64,000 bases of DNA from a virus: IMG/VR virus record IMGVR_UViG_3300037826_000058, positions 1 to 64,000 of that record; one strand, written 5' to 3'. The first letter of the stretch is position 1. The number at the start of each line of letters is the position of its first letter. The translations under genes were made by a program, and so were the position numbers. Shown here piece after piece: positions 1 to 6,993 of this stretch. The notes under the pieces were generated by a model. That model was not told the DNA's origin. It did not search any database and saw only the letters and a program-made list of their open reading frames with translations.

Positions 1-70
1 TCTTACGACACCTAGCTGGTGTGGTGGGCATTAAAGGTTCACCCTCTTTTGAAATCACCGGTACTCGCAT
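1..70 (-). CDS. iscB: IscB RNA-guided nuclease, N-terminal fragment cut by the window edge
   Basis: Reading minus from ATG at 70, the first 23 codons give a short beta-strand segment followed by the tetrapeptide PLMP and then TTPARCR. PLMP followed by a P-A-R/C-R-K run is the signature of the N-terminal PLMP/RRXRR domain of IscB, the transposon-encoded ancestor of Cas9. The rest of the gene (RuvC, bridge helix, HNH) lies outside the window, so activity cannot be judged. The adjacent upstream sequence matches the HEARO omega-RNA that IscB uses as guide RNA, which strongly supports the call despite the small fragment. Confidence 0.8.
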   Translation of the reverse strand, partial: MRVPVISKEGEPLMPTTPARCRK

Positions 71-74
71 TTAT

Positions 75-345
75 CCTCTTGTCAGATTATTGCTGATAAA
101 CAGCCGAGCCTGACTACTCGTATATGTACCCTCGCCAATGCGACTGAACGTGATGTCCGGTCTTTACCCGCGTCCCCGACAAGAGAGGACTTACAGAGCC
201 AAAAACTGGGCAAGCATTCTTGGGTGTTACCATTCAGCGCGTAGCCCTTGACTATATCCTTGCGGAAACGGGCTTAGGCTAGTCAACCTTACTGACATCC
301 CTGTCCTGACAAGCTCCCCGCTTTAGCGGGGAGAAGTTGACATTT
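75..345 (-). ncRNA. HEARO omega-RNA of IscB
   Basis: The non-coding stretch directly upstream of the IscB start has HEARO hallmarks when read on the minus strand: AAGGATATAGTCAAGGGCT (243-261), GGGTAAAGACCGGACATCAC (150-169), and an 8-bp GC-rich hairpin at the far end. From memory, the second block resembles the AAAGACCGGAC segment of characterised IscB omega-RNAs. In IscB elements the guide is the sequence 5' of the scaffold, outside the element end. Here that would be the terminase 3' end (about 346-365). Exact RNA ends are inferred. Confidence 0.8.
314..333. repeat. Perfect hairpin at the end of the IscB element
   Basis: CTCCCCGC-TTTA-GCGGGGAG is a perfect 8-bp stem with a 4-nt loop. Subterminal hairpins of this kind mark the ends of IS200/IS605-type elements, to which IscB genes belong. 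It lies 13 bp from the terminase stop codon and probably marks the boundary between element and phage DNA. It could also serve as terminator for the terminase transcript. Confidence 0.65.
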
Positions 346-346
346 T

Positions 347-1993
347 TCATAACATCGGGTTCCATTTATTCCTTTGGTATCGCTCATATCGCGAACGATA
401 CGGCATTTGTGACATGTGATCGGGCAAGCGAGACGCTTCTTGTGACCCGCCAATGAATGCATACCTCAGAGCATCCGGTGAATTATCAAACCTTTTCTCC
501 GGTCTGTCTCTGTCAAACCCCCCATCGGGTTTCCGCTTGCACTGATAACCTTTATCCAGTGCGTAGATTAACTTCTTGCAACGGGGGTCTACAAATAATG
601 ACGTGATACCCTGGGCATCCAAAAAAGCGTCACGTATTTGACCAACTCCATACATAATACTGCGTTTGTCCTTGCTAACAATCTTGCCGTTCAAACCTAT
701 ACGACGCCAATCCTCAGCCTCATCACCAGCAGCGGCCTCCATCCAATATACATCAACCATCTTGCCAAACCGCTTCTCAATATCGCGTCGCATCTCAAAT
801 GCAGCCTCTCGAATGCGAGACGGGGTAGAGTTATTGTCCGCCCACTCGTCAACAACCCAGCGTAGGCGACGACCATTTTTTAAGACCTTGGGGGCTTCAG
901 CTATAATGACCACCCGCCCCTTGGTGCGAAGGTCTACCCCACCAAAGAACTTCCACGCCGATATATCTGCACCCTCTGGTGGGAATTCCTTAACGTGCGT
1001 ATCAGTAGAGAACTGGCTGTAGACTAATCCCTCAGATGTCCCACGCATCATGAACATCTGCAAAACAAATAGCTCTACATCTGTCGATACCAAAAACTTG
1101 TCTACCGCGTCACTGTAAGGATAGTACCCTCGCGACCTGGCACCACGCCCCCTGCAAAGCTCTTCCTCCTTCTGTGTGAATGGATTTGTCCAGATATAGA
1201 ACGGGCACCCCTCACATTCTTTGGGGTAAGAGCGTCCGCACGGCTCAATAATGTCTAAGAGATCATATTCGTAGACCTCAATTCCTCGTTCGTCTGCCGA
1301 TTCAACAAGTGTTTGTAGTGTTCCATAATACTCATACTGCGACGACCCCATCAGGATGGTCGATGAATAAGGGCCACGACTAATCGGCATCTGTAAGGCA
1401 ATGTTCAGCGTGTCTAAATCAATATGGTCTAACTCGTCTATTCCCAACAGATTGGGGTGAGGCCCCGATACAGACTTCTTGCTTCCCCCTGTTCTAATCT
1501 CTAGCCTGCTACCATTTTTCAGGGCGGTCTTGCTGACCATCGGTTCGCCGGCTAAATTGTCATTAAACGCCGGTCTTCTAATAAAACCAGCCTCACCCTC
1601 CTTTTTGGGGTCGCCAGCATAATAGGCATACCCCTTCTGAGATTGTTGCTCTGTCCCGCCCACATGCACAATCTCAAAATCAGACTTGAAAACGGTGTTG
1701 AGTAAATAAATAATAGAAAACCCCAGTGTTTTGCCACCACCACGACAAGCCCTGATAAGCCCCTTGCTTATATCTCCAAAATAAGCATCAGCGATGAATT
1801 CAAACAGCGGACGGTGACCAGGAGCAGTAACAGTGCGGGGTATCTTGTATCCCAAAACATCACGTATCCACTCCCAGAGTTCATCTCTGGTAGTAGGTCT
1901 TTGGGATGCCTTCTCAAGCGCACGGCGTTTTTGCTCGTCCTTCAGGTCAGAGAGGGCGGCTTCCAGCAATGCTTGGGCCTGAGGATTACTCAT
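347..1993 (-). CDS. terL: Terminase large subunit
   Basis: 548-residue DNA-packaging motor of tailed phages: an N-terminal ATPase translocates DNA into the prohead and a C-terminal RNase H-like nuclease cuts the concatemer. A Walker A-type CRGGGKT is at residues 83-89 and Walker B LLGIDE at 182-187. The C-terminal half has FGGVDLR and a final NSPDALRYAF segment, consistent with nuclease aspartates. Length is normal. The ATG overlaps the end of the preceding small-subunit-like gene by 8 bp (translational coupling). The stop (TGA, 347-349) abuts the end of the IscB element, so the C-terminus appears intact. Confidence 0.93.
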   Translation of the reverse strand: MSNPQAQALLEAALSDLKDEQKRRALEKASQRPTTRDELWEWIRDVLGYKIPRTVTAPGHRPLFEFIADAYFGDISKGLIRACRGGGKTLGFSIIYLLNTVFKSDFEIVHVGGTEQQSQKGYAYYAGDPKKEGEAGFIRRPAFNDNLAGEPMVSKTALKNGSRLEIRTGGSKKSVSGPHPNLLGIDELDHIDLDTLNIALQMPISRGPYSSTILMGSSQYEYYGTLQTLVESADERGIEVYEYDLLDIIEPCGRSYPKECEGCPFYIWTNPFTQKEEELCRGRGARSRGYYPYSDAVDKFLVSTDVELFVLQMFMMRGTSEGLVYSQFSTDTHVKEFPPEGADISAWKFFGGVDLRTKGRVVIIAEAPKVLKNGRRLRWVVDEWADNNSTPSRIREAAFEMRRDIEKRFGKMVDVYWMEAAAGDEAEDWRRIGLNGKIVSKDKRSIMYGVGQIRDAFLDAQGITSLFVDPRCKKLIYALDKGYQCKRKPDGGFDRDRPEKRFDNSPDALRYAFIGGSQEASRLPDHMSQMPYRSRYERYQRNKWNPML

Positions 1994-2543
1994 CTACTTC
2001 CTCGTAACTTCCATCAATAACTTGCTGAATGTCTTCGGTGTCACCACTTCTAAGCATTCCTGTGATTTTATCAATAGCGTCTGACAGTTCTCTATCCCCC
2101 ATTCCCTGAAAATTGAAAACAGCCGTTTGACTTGGAGGCTTTTTATTTGCCGCTTCACCCTGGCTGATCTTTCTGATAGTATCTACTACTTCCACAGGGT
2201 CTTTCTTAGTTAAGGGAAGACCCTCACGCTTTCGAGCGTCTATGACGCTCTCCAGCATTTTCTGCAAGGCGGCTATCTGCGCCATGGGGTCATCCATATA
2301 AATGTTCTCTCGTAAACGCCGCTCCTTTTCTCTGGTAAATGCAGGGTGATGACCACAATCCATCTGCGACAAATATGATACATCACACCCCAATCTTTCT
2401 GCAATCTTCGTTTTTTCCCCATGAGGTACAATGCCACCATATTCCTCAAGAACAATATCCAAATATTGCTCCTGAAGCTCTGTAAGTTCCTTTTTACCAG
2501 ACCTTTTTTCCTGTAAAGCAACTAACGCCATACTATCCCCCAC
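1986..2543 (-). CDS. Probable terminase small subunit (HTH protein)
   Basis: 185 residues, mostly helical, with an N-terminal helix-turn-helix-like segment (KTKIAERLGCDVSYLSQM, about residues 45-62) and a basic centre. Its position directly upstream of and overlapping the large subunit, plus the N-terminal HTH, fits a small terminase subunit that recognises the packaging site. Small subunits diverge too far for motif proof, so function is inferred from context. The frame opens with GTG at 2543; ATG at 2531 has a GGGGG Shine-Dalgarno 6 nt upstream and may be the real start. Confidence 0.6.
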   Translation of the reverse strand: MGDSMALVALQEKRSGKKELTELQEQYLDIVLEEYGGIVPHGEKTKIAERLGCDVSYLSQMDCGHHPAFTREKERRLRENIYMDDPMAQIAALQKMLESVIDARKREGLPLTKKDPVEVVDTIRKISQGEAANKKPPSQTAVFNFQGMGDRELSDAIDKITGMLRSGDTEDIQQVIDGSYEEVDE

Positions 2544-2567
2544 TTAATTTTTTTACAACTGTACCAA

Positions 2568-2596
2568 ACTTATCATTCAATAATAACAAACGTCAA
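2568..2596 (-). promoter_or_regulatory. Probable promoter for the terminase genes
   Basis: Minus-strand -35 TTGACG (2591-2596) with a weak -10 (TGATAA or ATAAGT, 15-17 bp away). It diverges from the plus-strand promoter at 2606. Confidence 0.4.
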
Positions 2597-2610
2597 GGTT
2601 CTTCCTTGAC
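2592..2610. promoter_or_regulatory. Inverted repeat spanning both divergent -35 elements
   Basis: GTCAAGG-TTCTT-CCTTGAC: 7-bp arms around a 5-bp centre. Each arm contains the -35 box of one of two divergent promoters, so one dimeric repressor could close both operons. Confidence 0.45.
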
Positions 2611-2634
2611 AAAATGGTACGCATCTGATATAAT
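2606..2634 (+). promoter_or_regulatory. Sigma70-type promoter of the recombination operon
   Basis: Perfect TTGACA (2606-2611), 17-bp spacer, perfect TATAAT (2629-2634). The first gene starts at 2668. Confidence 0.8.
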
Positions 2635-2667
2635 GTATTCCTAGAGAGTACATAGAGAGTTGTTAAA

Positions 2668-3018
2668 ATGGGAAAGAGAGGCGACAAGGGTAGAGAGTAC
2701 AACCAAAAAACGTGGGCAACCACAATTACCAGAGACAAGGGTAAATGCCAAGTCTGTGGTAGTAAAGCGTCCGATGTACACGAAATCGTGTCACGGGCGC
2801 ATTTCGGCTCAAGAACACAACACCTATGCTATGCACTGAAAAACAGGTGTTGTGTTTGCGATTCTTGTCACAGAAAAGTACAAGGACAAGAAAAATGGAT
2901 GGTGTGGTTACTGGTAAAGATGCGTAACAAATATGGTTACAAATATCCTGAACCCACCTTCCAAAGATATTTGCGGTTAGAGGGGTTCTATACACATGCA
3001 AACAACGCTGGCGGTTAA
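2668..3018 (+). CDS. HNH-type zinc-binding endonuclease-like protein
   Basis: 116 residues. Cys pairs CQVC (about 29-32) and CVCDSCH (about 62-68) frame a VHEIVSRAHFG segment, the usual layout of small phage HNH nucleases, where a His of the beta-hairpin and a C-terminal His bind the metal. HNH proteins commonly sit next to terminase genes and assist packaging cleavage. Here the gene is divergent from the terminase across a shared control region and leads the recombination operon. The catalytic assignment is by pattern only. Confidence 0.65.
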   Translation: MGKRGDKGREYNQKTWATTITRDKGKCQVCGSKASDVHEIVSRAHFGSRTQHLCYALKNRCCVCDSCHRKVQGQEKWMVWLLVKMRNKYGYKYPEPTFQRYLRLEGFYTHANNAGG

Positions 3019-3355
3019 AGGTACTATATCCGACGATTACCATGATGATGCATTCTTTTATAGCGCACAAAGGTTACAAACAAGGATAGGTACTAACTTG
3101 GTCGCCGTTATAGAGCGACTAGGTGGCAAGGCTGTGGTTGACCTGCGGTATGAGGAAAATCATCACGACAGCATCTGTTACCCAAAAACAGAGGTAGTGC
3201 TACGGGCTATCATCAGCACACCACAAGATCATCTACCAGAAAGCCCGTCCAGATATAGAGGATACCCTGCTGTCTGGGTATGCGGTAAGTGTGGATTGCT
3301 CACCCAAGAAGATCGATGCCCAGAGTGCAATACCCCACGATCTGTCTACCGATAG
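2996..3355 (+). CDS. Hypothetical protein with C-terminal zinc ribbon
   Basis: 119 residues; not recognised. The last third carries CGKCGLLTQEDRCPEC, a treble-clef or rubredoxin-like zinc ribbon. The N-terminal part alternates beta and helix. It overlaps the HNH gene by 23 bp; an AGAGGGG upstream of the ATG can act as Shine-Dalgarno. The gene ends in the codons TAC CGA TAG inside the small hairpin TCTA-CCGA-TAGA, shared with the end of the gene at 37288-37485. Confidence 0.65.
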   Translation: MQTTLAVKGTISDDYHDDAFFYSAQRLQTRIGTNLVAVIERLGGKAVVDLRYEENHHDSICYPKTEVVLRAIISTPQDHLPESPSRYRGYPAVWVCGKCGLLTQEDRCPECNTPRSVYR

Positions 3356-3356
3356 A
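3345..3356. repeat. TCTA-CCGA-TAGA mini-hairpin (copy 1)
   Basis: 4-bp stem and CCGA tetraloop containing the TAG stop of the upstream gene, 2 nt before the next ATG. Related hairpins occur at 29733-29752, 37475-37486 and (ATCTA-TCGC-TAGAT) 46441-46454. Confidence 0.35.
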
Positions 3357-3357
3357 T

Positions 3358-3873
3358 ATGGCTCACGAGAGAGGTATGGCGGATGCGGAGTGTGGTAAAA
3401 GCATGCGTGATTGGGGCTGGTTCGCTTACAAGAAGGGTGATGCTATGTATTGCCCGCACTGTGGAAAATTGGTGTTGCCAGGAGCCGCTTCTGGTACATG
3501 GGATTTTCCAAAGGTTGGTGTCCCCGCGTGGAGCAAGCGAGAAAGCATCTTCATCGACGTAGAAGTAAAAGCCGGAAACACCAGCATACCCTTCGGGGAT
3601 TTAAGAGATAATCAGCGCCAGTGGGCAGAGGACAACCCAGAGCGCGAAAAATGGCTCTGGTTTTGTATTGGCAAGAATCGAGTGAACTCAACACATCACG
3701 CTCGTAGAACGTGGTTGTTTCCTTACAATGTTTTTCTGGAATGGGAACAACAGCTAGAGCGAAAATCTTTGCCATACTGCTACGAACCAATGATGGTTTA
3801 CGTTCTGGAGTGGGTAGGAGATGGTATTTGGACAGTGCCAGAACGACACCCGATATATAGTTACTTGAGGTAA
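3358..3873 (+). CDS. PD-(D/E)XK-type nuclease (VRR-NUC or Holliday-junction resolvase-like)
   Basis: 171 residues from ATG 3358; 3376 is an alternative start. An N-terminal CPHC pair (about 32-35) precedes IFIDVEVKAG (65-73), whose E-x-K triad plus the following LRDNQRQW is the core of restriction-endonuclease-fold nucleases such as VRR-NUC and phage resolvases. Next to RecA and SSB it most likely cleaves branched DNA during recombination or before packaging. Starts upstream of 3358 would overlap the preceding gene and add a Cys/Pro-rich run unlike the rest of the protein, so they are less likely. Confidence 0.6.
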   Translation: MAHERGMADAECGKSMRDWGWFAYKKGDAMYCPHCGKLVLPGAASGTWDFPKVGVPAWSKRESIFIDVEVKAGNTSIPFGDLRDNQRQWAEDNPEREKWLWFCIGKNRVNSTHHARRTWLFPYNVFLEWEQQLERKSLPYCYEPMMVYVLEWVGDGIWTVPERHPIYSYLR

Positions 3874-3875
3874 AA

Positions 3876-4124
3876 ATGCCATCCCCATATTCGATAAGAT
3901 TCGAGCCTGAAATCAGAGAGAAACTGGATGCCGAAGTAGAGCGTCGTCAAATGGACTCGCTAGCATCACTTCTCAACCTGATTATCAGTGAGTGGTTCCG
4001 TCGTAGAGAAGAACCGCAAACACAGATATACGAAGCTCCAAACGGTGTGATGATAGAGGTAGCGTTCTACAACGACACGTCTGGAGTAGAGATTGTAGGA
4101 GTCAAACCATTATGCAAGGATTAA
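3876..4124 (+). CDS. Ribbon-helix-helix DNA-binding protein
   Basis: 82 residues. YSIRFEPEIREKLDAEVERR followed by SLASLLNLIISEWF matches an MetJ/Arc-type ribbon-helix-helix (strand, helix A, helix B), normally a dimeric operator-binding repressor. The C-terminal 30 residues look like an added beta-rich tail. It sits 2 bp after the nuclease gene and overlaps recA by 13 bp. It could bind one of the palindromic sites in this genome, but nothing in the sequence shows which. Confidence 0.6.
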   Translation: MPSPYSIRFEPEIREKLDAEVERRQMDSLASLLNLIISEWFRRREEPQTQIYEAPNGVMIEVAFYNDTSGVEIVGVKPLCKD

Positions 4125-5143
4125 GTAAAATAGAAAGAAAATACCCAGGTGTAGTCACAACGTTCAACGACTATCCAGATGTTGATGTCATATCAACAGG
4201 TTCCATCAAACTGGATAGAGCCATCGGGGCAAAAGACAAACTACTTGGTGTTCCCCTGGGAAGAATCACAATCCTGTGGGGAGAGAAAGGTAGCGGTAAA
4301 ACCAGTGTGTCTTTGTCAATAGTTGCACAAGCCCAGAAAATGGGGCTTAAATGTGCCTACGTAGATGTAGAATTCGCCCTAGACCACACCTACGCCCAAA
4401 AGTGTGGTGTGAATCTAGACGACCTAATCAGGATAAAGCCAGTAGAGGAAAGCACGGGTTCCCTTCTTCCCATGGAGGGGGTTTGGGAGATTATCGAGGG
4501 GCTAGCAAGAAGTAACAAAATAGACCTTATCATCCTTGATTCCCTCGACGCCCTCACCCCCAAGGCGGAGATAGAAGGAGAGGTAGGGGAATCCCACGTG
4601 GGTCTCAAAGCACGTATCAATGCACAGGCTATGAGAAAAATAGTCGGCCCGCTGATGATTAACAATACAGCCCTTATTGTAACAGGGCAAAGAAGGTACA
4701 AGATTGGTGGCTGGGGAAATCCAGAGACCATGAGTGGCGGACAAGCCATTCAACATGCCGCCAGTCTAAGAATTGATTTGTCCCCCCGAAAACCCACAAA
4801 GGACAAAGACGGTAAACCTGTTCGCCAGCCCACTCACTGTTATGTGAAATGGAGCAAAATCGCACCACCCAGCCACAGTGCTACCATTGTGATAGAATAT
4901 GGGCGAGGCATTTGTATCGAGGAAGAAGTGCTTGATCTTGGGGAAGAGCTAGGGGTGTTTGAAAAGAATGGAGCTTACTACTACTTCACAGAAAGTGAAT
5001 CCCCAGACGCGCACGGCTCGTTTGGAGCCACCGTTTTCCTGAGAGACCACCAAGACATTTTAAGCGAATTACTAGACGAAATAAGGAAAAAGCTAAATGG
5101 TACTGAGGATGAAACAAGCAGCAGAGAAATTGAGGAAGAATAA
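4112..5143 (+). CDS. recA: RecA/UvsX-family recombinase
   Basis: 343 residues, close to bacterial RecA length. Walker A GEKGSGKT at 57-64, Walker B LIILD at 139-143. TGQRRYKIGGWGNPETMSGG matches the L2/ATP-sensing region of RecA (INQIR-type Q, then GNPET.GG). It forms the strand-exchange filament for recombination-dependent replication or repair. The acidic C-terminal tail (DETSSREIEEE) is also RecA-like. It is coupled to the RHH gene upstream, and the stop overlaps the next start at 5143. Confidence 0.92.
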   Translation: MQGLSKIERKYPGVVTTFNDYPDVDVISTGSIKLDRAIGAKDKLLGVPLGRITILWGEKGSGKTSVSLSIVAQAQKMGLKCAYVDVEFALDHTYAQKCGVNLDDLIRIKPVEESTGSLLPMEGVWEIIEGLARSNKIDLIILDSLDALTPKAEIEGEVGESHVGLKARINAQAMRKIVGPLMINNTALIVTGQRRYKIGGWGNPETMSGGQAIQHAASLRIDLSPRKPTKDKDGKPVRQPTHCYVKWSKIAPPSHSATIVIEYGRGICIEEEVLDLGEELGVFEKNGAYYYFTESESPDAHGSFGATVFLRDHQDILSELLDEIRKKLNGTEDETSSREIEEE

Positions 5144-5568
5144 TGGATTGGAAAGACTTCAAAGAAAGAGAAGACATGCACCTTTGGGGGCCACGCCTCT
5201 TGGAACTAAGAAAAACTGGGAACGTGTTTACATATTCACAGATAGCAAAAATGTGGGGGGTAGAATCGTCATGGTTGACCATCACGGTATGGGCACGCCG
5301 ATATGATTGCGTTACCATAGATCAATCTACGAAACCACACCAAATCACTTTCGACTGGAATGGTCTAGAGATTGAAGAAAAAGTCGATGTAAAACCGCAA
5401 ACCAAATGGAATATCGAACAAAGAATCCACGAGCCAGTTGAAAGCACCAATCAACACGAAGGATGGAATGTTGAACGTCAACGAGGTAGATTGACAGTTA
5501 ATGATAAGTGGGTTGTATTCGTGGACAACGGGGTTGTTGTTAGCAAAACGTTGCTAGAAAATGCCTAA
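5143..5568 (+). CDS. Hypothetical protein, HTH-like N-terminus
   Basis: 141 residues; not recognised. Residues 19-50 (LLELRKTGNVFTYSQIAKMW then SSWLTITVWARRY) read like a winged or homeodomain-type HTH. The C-terminal half is basic to neutral and low in structure cues. The start overlaps the recA stop (TAATG), implying coupled translation with RecA. Confidence 0.6.
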   Translation: MDWKDFKEREDMHLWGPRLLELRKTGNVFTYSQIAKMWGVESSWLTITVWARRYDCVTIDQSTKPHQITFDWNGLEIEEKVDVKPQTKWNIEQRIHEPVESTNQHEGWNVERQRGRLTVNDKWVVFVDNGVVVSKTLLENA

Positions 5569-6190
5569 CTATAAGACACACAAAAAAGCATCCGTTGTTC
5601 TGGCGGGCGGATGCGCAATAATGACTTGGGTAGCCACTGGTGGTCACCTGAGCTGGAACCATGAAACGGCGTTTGGGGTTGTGGTGTCCGGTGTCGTTGC
5701 AATAGGTTGTTACGCTGGGGGTACATTCTTCTCACCCGACTTAGACCTCCCCAGTACACCCTATAACAACTGGAAGCTGGCACGGTTACTATGGCTTCCA
5801 TATCAAATATTCACCGGACATCGCAGCCCAGTGTCACATTGGCCCATCATGGGGGCCATGATACAGCAATTTTACTTGCTGTTTATGCTCACGTTATTAT
5901 CTATAGCAGGTACGCTAGCATGGAACCTGGTGTTTGTACCCTACACCGATCTAGGGCGTCTGTATGGTGCTACCAGGACAGCATGGACTATCAAAGACAT
6001 TCTAGGTATCATGATCAGCCCTCTGAAAAGCCCCGCTTATTGGGTCTTTATCGGGGGGCAAAGCATCGGCTCGGCTTTTCACTGTATCATGGATTGGGCC
6101 GATAGTAAGCGTCGTCGTCATTATCAAGGACAACCAATGGGGCCTGATGACGAGGATGAAAAAGCAAACGTTAGAGGATTATGGGGGTAA
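5561..6190 (+). CDS. DUF2227/YdjM-like membrane protein with metal-binding motif
   Basis: 209 residues with about four hydrophobic segments (about 12-30, 37-57, 103-125, 150-175). SPDLDL followed by GHRSPVSHW is the conserved Asp/His pattern of DUF2227 and YdjM-type membrane proteins (putative metal-dependent hydrolases of the inner membrane). Its role in a phage replication operon is unknown; membrane anchoring or envelope modification are possible. It overlaps the previous gene by 8 bp. Confidence 0.65.
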   Translation: MPNYKTHKKASVVLAGGCAIMTWVATGGHLSWNHETAFGVVVSGVVAIGCYAGGTFFSPDLDLPSTPYNNWKLARLLWLPYQIFTGHRSPVSHWPIMGAMIQQFYLLFMLTLLSIAGTLAWNLVFVPYTDLGRLYGATRTAWTIKDILGIMISPLKSPAYWVFIGGQSIGSAFHCIMDWADSKRRRHYQGQPMGPDDEDEKANVRGLWG

Positions 6191-6193
6191 GAT

Positions 6194-6562
6194 ATGGGCT
6201 ATCAAAAAATTGTCATTGTGGGGCACATTGGAAAGGACGCCGAGCTGCGCTACTTAGGAGACGGTACACCAGTTGCCAATTTCAACGTCGCTGTCTCTGA
6301 CTACAAAGACAAGACCATTTGGTTTAGAGTCGCTGTCTGGAGAGACAGGGCCGAGAACCTAGCAGGATACCTCACCAAGGGAAAACAAGTCTTGGTAGAG
6401 GGGAAAATGAACGAACCTAATGCATGGATAAAAGGAGATGAAGCAAAAGCATCGCTAGAAATGACAGGGTATCGTATAGAATTCTTGGGAGGAGGAAACG
6501 ACAACAACAAAAAAGAAACAACGAAGGGGAACAATGGTTCCGAGGAGGATATTCCGTTTTGA
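6194..6562 (+). CDS. ssb: Single-stranded DNA-binding protein
   Basis: 122 residues: an OB-fold opening with IVGHIGKDAELRYLGDGTPV and FNVAVSDY...TIWFRVAVW, typical of bacterial and phage SSB, then a low-complexity Asn/Lys linker and the acidic tip EEDIPF that recruits partner proteins. The gene lies 3 bp after its neighbour and its tail contains the Shine-Dalgarno of the next gene. Confidence 0.95.
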   Translation: MGYQKIVIVGHIGKDAELRYLGDGTPVANFNVAVSDYKDKTIWFRVAVWRDRAENLAGYLTKGKQVLVEGKMNEPNAWIKGDEAKASLEMTGYRIEFLGGGNDNNKKETTKGNNGSEEDIPF

Positions 6563-6993
6563 CAAGAATAGTCTTTGACAAATATGCACCTGACGCAAGT
6601 TCAGGCTCGTGGATATACAGCACGTTGCCGTACCCTGAAGCAATCATTAAGAAAACCTATGCGGCGGTTGAGACATTCAGTACAGAGGTCAATAAAATGA
6701 GCGTTAAGGTAAACAAGTCTCAGGAGGACAAAATGAATACACGTAGATTGGTAGAAGTAATAGTGATTGACCCGGATTCTAGAGTGCCGGATGACAAAGC
6801 GTTATTGCTACACACCCACCCCTTCTTGACAGACGCCAGCGACAAAGCAATATTCTATGAGCACGGGCTGGCTGAGCTACTCAAGGAACACAACAAAGTC
6901 AGGGAAGGGCTTGACCTACCCCCCGTCACACTAGACGATATTGTGTTCAAAGTAAATACGTTGAACACAACATATCTAACTCACACCGACTAA
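6559..6993 (+). CDS. Hypothetical protein with TTG start
   Basis: 144 residues; not recognised. The start is TTG at 6559, chosen because GAGGAGGA (6542-6549) lies at ideal spacing inside the ssb tail and no ATG follows nearby. The protein is helix-rich with a central basic patch (MSVKVNKSQEDKMNTRRLV) and no catalytic motif that I can see. It overlaps ssb by 4 bp and the next gene by 1 bp (TAATG). Confidence 0.65.
   Translation: MTRIVFDKYAPDASSGSWIYSTLPYPEAIIKKTYAAVETFSTEVNKMSVKVNKSQEDKMNTRRLVEVIVIDPDSRVPDDKALLLHTHPFLTDASDKAIFYEHGLAELLKEHNKVREGLDLPPVTLDDIVFKVNTLNTTYLTHTD

Noticed and set aside
638-1022. Plus-strand frames inside terL
   Set aside because: Antisense shadows of a well-supported gene with no ribosome sites.
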